DNA of 7,119 nucleotides from Desulfovibrio sp. (GTDB lineage: Bacteria; Desulfobacterota; Desulfovibrionia; Desulfovibrionales; Desulfovibrionaceae), in contig JAITEY010000005.1 in assembly GCA_031281815.1 (NCBI GenBank), forward strand, positions 1-7,119, read 5' to 3'. Each line of letters opens with the position of its first letter. The first letter of the stretch is position 1. The position numbers and the translations under genes are program-made. Under the pieces are notes generated by a model, which saw only the letters and a program-made list of their open reading frames with translations, was not told the origin of the DNA and searched no databases. Below, in pieces: positions 4,967 to 7,119 of this stretch.

Positions 4967-6418
4967 TCAGCACGGCTCACAAGTAAGAACCTCGAACAGT
5001 ATATGACCGTATTCTTTACTGGGGGCAGTCTCAATGAAAATCGGCGATTTTACTATGGAATCCATTTCGTTCCCGACATAAATCCGATCGGCATCCATGT
5101 TCACTCTTGCAATTCTATATCTCAGTTTCGCTTCGGGGAAGGGGAGAGTAAATTCGAGTTTGCCTGTGTCAAGTTTAATCAAGATACCTTTAATACACGT
5201 ATCAAAATCCAAAAAAAATTTTTTGAGATAAGCATAAGGATTCTTGGGATGGGCATCAGCAAATGCCTGATAAAAAGTTTCCCCTTCAGCAGGAACGAAC
5301 CGATTATGCGTCAGAGCTTCCATTTTATTTCTGAGGGTCTCGTAAACGAGGCCAAAAGTGGGTGCCGGCCGCTGCGCAGCCGTAAAACGGTCGATGAGAT
5401 CAAGAAACATCTCCCATACTTTGAAAAGTTTTTCCTGAGGCATGTCGATGATTTTCGTGATAGAATTGTTTTGCTGTGCAAAAGTGCCTTCGACAAGAAT
5501 AAGGTTGCTTACATTTATATGAATATTGTTTAGGTAGGCATAGCGCGCCAAATCCTCCAAAGTATCCACGATGACATTGCTTTCAGTAACGTTGAGGATA
5601 ATTTTCGGGTAACAGGTTTCGGTTCCGACATATCTTCCGCGGAATTTTTCAATATTTTCGAGGACCGTTTCTACGCGCGCCCCCCGCCTGAGCCGTGCGT
5701 AAAGCTCCGAGTCGAGTGTATCGCAACTAATTGATATCTGAAAAAATCTATTCAGAACATCATAATCATCTTCGGTAAATTTTCGGGCGAAATTGGAAAC
5801 GAGCGATACTTTAAGTGCAGGATATGTATTGAAGAGCTTTTTGCATAGCTCTTTCCACCGAGGGTACGATGTAAATTCGCCGATTCCGCAAAAATGAAGG
5901 CGAGTTAACCCTTCGTTGATCAAAGCATCGATAATCCTTAAAAATTTTTCATAATTAATTGAGCAGTAACTCCGATGCAAATTAGGTCTTTCAACATCAT
6001 TGGAATGAATAAAACAATAGATACATGACAAATTACACTTGTCCGTCACTCCTGCGTTGCATGTTAAAACTTTGTATCGGCCTGCCAAATCCTCAAGGGT
6101 CAATCTTTCCATACGCTCATTTTCAAAGATATGTCTAACTTGTGCCTCAATTGACGCGGCCGGAACAAGTTCATCAGGGACGTTGCGGCAAGTTTTGCAA
6201 GCATCGGGAAGATTTCCTGTCAAAAGATTCATGCGGAGTTCGCGATAGGCTGTGCTGTTTAAAACGTCATGGAGAGCCGCCGGTTTGTTTATAAAATTAT
6301 CGACGTTGCCGTAGTCCCCCGTAATGGGGCCGTCGCAAGGCTTGAGCTTGCCTGTGGCGAATATCTCCACCATAACCCATGGCGATATGCAGTTTTTAGT
6401 CATTACGGGATCATGCAT
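4967..6418 (-). CDS. Twitch/SPASM-type radical SAM protein, cargo of the insertion
   Basis: A 483-residue radical SAM enzyme. The core cluster motif CNLSCIYC (CxxxCxxC, residues 128-135) binds the catalytic [4Fe-4S] cluster, and GIGE about 50 residues later stands in for the GGE motif. An N-terminal domain has SPASM/twitch-like cysteines: C10 in CISPW, C28 in KLKPCDG, a GN, and C74/C77 in DACKTC. It probably holds an auxiliary cluster, an arrangement seen in radical SAM proteins with an N-terminal twitch domain. The C-terminal ~85 residues look beta-rich, with extra cysteines and a terminal CEPC. The frame extends to a GTG at 6451, but ATG at 6418 has GGAG 8 nt upstream and follows a promoter whose start site would fall near 6454. 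No precursor peptide or partner gene is nearby, so the substrate is unknown. Codon use is AT-rich, indicating transfer. Confidence 0.88.
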   Translation of the reverse strand: MHDPVMTKNCISPWVMVEIFATGKLKPCDGPITGDYGNVDNFINKPAALHDVLNSTAYRELRMNLLTGNLPDACKTCRNVPDELVPAASIEAQVRHIFENERMERLTLEDLAGRYKVLTCNAGVTDKCNLSCIYCFIHSNDVERPNLHRSYCSINYEKFLRIIDALINEGLTRLHFCGIGEFTSYPRWKELCKKLFNTYPALKVSLVSNFARKFTEDDYDVLNRFFQISISCDTLDSELYARLRRGARVETVLENIEKFRGRYVGTETCYPKIILNVTESNVIVDTLEDLARYAYLNNIHINVSNLILVEGTFAQQNNSITKIIDMPQEKLFKVWEMFLDLIDRFTAAQRPAPTFGLVYETLRNKMEALTHNRFVPAEGETFYQAFADAHPKNPYAYLKKFFLDFDTCIKGILIKLDTGKLEFTLPFPEAKLRYRIARVNMDADRIYVGNEMDSIVKSPIFIETAPSKEYGHILFEVLTCEPC

Positions 6419-6460
6419 GTGATCAGCTCCGATCAATCGGTTCCAGTCCACTTCCTTTGA

Positions 6461-6489
6461 ACACTATGTGCACTGCCGTCGCATGTCAA
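6461..6489 (-). promoter_or_regulatory. Sigma-70-like promoter of the radical SAM gene
   Basis: On the - strand a perfect TTGACA (6489-6484) is followed after exactly 17 bp by TAGTGT (6466-6461, four of six -10 positions). Initiation would be near 6454, 36 nt before the ATG at 6418. It begins 10 bp past the point where the IS5-like transposase sequence breaks off, so the promoter sits at the edge of the IS relic. Confidence 0.6.
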
Positions 6490-6498
6490 GCGTGCGCT

Positions 6499-6855
6499 CA
6501 AAAATGGGTGCTCGACCTTACTGCGGACAGATGATTTACGCTGCTCGATTTGTTTCTCCCAATCAATACAGCCTTCGAGCATGCGCCGGACGCTTTTGCA
6601 GCGACGGTTGACGCGATACTCTTTTCTCTACAAATGCGGCGAATTTACTACTTCTTCACGTTTTTCTATGCCGATATACCCGGAATCACCGTAAACAACC
6701 TCATCCTCCTCACGGATGAGCTGATGGGCCGGCGTGATGTCATGTACGTTAGCTGCGGTCGTTTCAAGGCTGTGCACATATCCGCTGCCGGCATCCACGC
6801 CGATGTGGCATTTCATACCGAACTAGTACTGGTTGCCTTTCTTGGTCTGATGCAT
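6499..6855 (-). pseudogene. IS5-family transposase relic
   Basis: A 119-codon frame matches the C-terminal half of IS5-type DDE transposases: MHQTKKGNQY-stop-FGMKCHIGVDAGSG, then ANVHDIT, VVYGDSGYIG, stop, RKEYRVNRR and RKSSVRSKVEHPFL. The catalytic residues D (GVDA), D (YGDSGY) and E (KVEH) are all still recognisable. It is broken by two in-frame TAG codons (6823-6825, where family members have Trp or similar, and before RKEYR), lacks its N-terminal half, and diverges abruptly after HPFL. Terminal inverted repeats were not identified. It is non-functional unless both ambers are read through. The + strand reading frame over it is antisense shadow. Confidence 0.85.
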
Positions 6856-7000
6856 CTTTCAGCAATCCCTTTGAAGTCCCTTTCAGCGATTTAATCAGCG
6901 TTTTCATAAGTAAACACTCTCCGGAAGAAAAGCAAAGAGAAATGCTCTCGAAAACCTATTGATTTTTAAGGTAAAATAGAAAGAGAGGGGAAACAGGGAA

Positions 7001-7036
7001 GCGGCATCAGTCGGCAAGCAGATAGCTTGTGACGCT
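7001..7036. repeat. Right 36-bp direct repeat of the insertion
   Basis: This copy matches 4655-4690 with one mismatch. Here it is continuous with the coding sequence of the BON-like gene, so it is the native 3' end; the left copy is the one separated from its gene. The 6856-7000 stretch before it holds no supported gene, only AT-rich sequence. Confidence 0.9.
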
Positions 7037-7119
7037 TTTGACATGCCCGACGCGCTTCACCTCCCGCACCAAGCTGTCGATATCGGCCTGCGCGGGGGCA
7101 AGGCCCGCCAACACCACAT
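7007..7119 (-). CDS. BON-domain-like protein, C-terminal end
   Basis: Only the last 36 codons are in the window, ending with TGA at 7007-7009. The residues VVLAGLAPAQADIDSLVREV and GHVKSVTSYLLAD follow the BON-domain pattern of a beta strand plus Gly, a helix, then a GVxxVxxxL strand. BON domains occur in periplasmic or outer-membrane-associated proteins such as OsmY and are thought to bind phospholipid. Codon use is GC-rich like the backbone, unlike the adjacent insertion. The gene is predicted to have been immediately upstream of rluA before the insertion. The family call rests on a short stretch, and a signal peptide cannot be checked. Confidence 0.6.
   Translation of the reverse strand, partial: VVLAGLAPAQADIDSLVREVKRVGHVKSVTSYLLAD

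Larger units (their letters stand above)
4655..7036. mobile_element. AT-rich insertion bounded by 36-bp direct repeats
   Basis: Repeat-to-repeat distance is 2346 bp. Removing one repeat and the DNA between restores the BON-like gene stop (TGA) 10 nt upstream of the rluA ATG on the same strand, so the segment was inserted between two neighbouring genes. Its composition is visibly AT-rich against GC-rich flanks. It carries a radical SAM gene, a ParB-like fragment and an IS5 transposase relic, but no intact recombinase. A repeat of 36 bp is far too long for an IS target duplication. It fits att-like repeats left by site-specific integration at a gene 3' end, or a duplication-mediated insertion. 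No matching inverted repeats were seen at the inner ends. Confidence 0.7.

Noticed and set aside
5003..5533. 176-codon open frame on the + strand
   Set aside because: Antisense to the radical SAM gene, which has clear motifs.
6550..6894. 114-codon open frame on the + strand
   Set aside because: Antisense to the IS5 transposase relic; such shadows are often mis-annotated.
6764..6907. 47-codon ORF on the - strand with a GGAG-like site upstream
   Set aside because: It runs into the IS relic in a non-transposase frame and has no recognisable motif, so it is a chance or chimeric frame.
4655..7036. Composite transposon or simple IS target duplication
   Set aside because: A 36-bp repeat is too long for IS target duplication, only one broken transposase is present, and no inverted repeats were seen at the segment ends.
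1..7119. CRISPR array, tRNA or rRNA
   Set aside because: No regularly spaced repeats, cloverleaf or conserved rRNA segments were seen on either strand.

Overview
The window looks like chromosomal DNA of a Desulfovibrio-type sulfate reducer (Desulfovibrionaceae; family-level inference). The reasons are a GC-rich backbone, a short flagellin of the Desulfovibrio kind, and the style of the ATP synthase and RluA proteins. No 16S or other marker gene is present, so the genus is open.

Layout. On the + strand are the end of the F1 ATP synthase operon (atpD, 3' part, then complete atpC), a decayed copy of the atpC tail, and a small predicted membrane protein. A strongly folded intergenic segment and a clear intrinsic terminator (1715-1744) follow. 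Everything after that is on the - strand. Flagellin (1788-2678) has tandem sigma-28-like promoters and a leader with two hairpins, each showing an ANGGAN hexaloop typical of CsrA sites; one loop is the flagellin Shine-Dalgarno itself. Next are an intrinsic terminator and an RluA-family pseudouridine synthase (3151-4650), which carries a 128-bp multi-hairpin palindromic element translated in frame. Beyond it lies an AT-rich insertion and then the last 36 codons of a BON-domain-like protein (7007-7119).

The insertion is bounded by a 36-bp direct repeat (4655-4690 and 7001-7036, one mismatch) that is the 3' end of the BON-like gene. Removing one repeat copy and the 2.3 kb between them puts the BON-like gene 10 nt upstream of the rluA start, so these two were probably one operon. 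The insertion holds a radical SAM enzyme with an N-terminal twitch/SPASM-like cysteine domain, its own sigma-70-like promoter, a wrecked IS5-family transposase and a ParB-like fragment. No intact integrase or transposase is visible.

A theme of the window is gene-tail duplication. The 3' ends of atpC, rluA and the BON-like gene are each present twice, the first two as diverged tandem copies and the third as near-identical copies around the insertion. The most notable points are the dual CsrA-type hairpins on flagellin, the in-frame palindromic element in rluA, the direct-repeat-bounded radical SAM insertion, and the unassigned structured RNA candidate after the atp operon.
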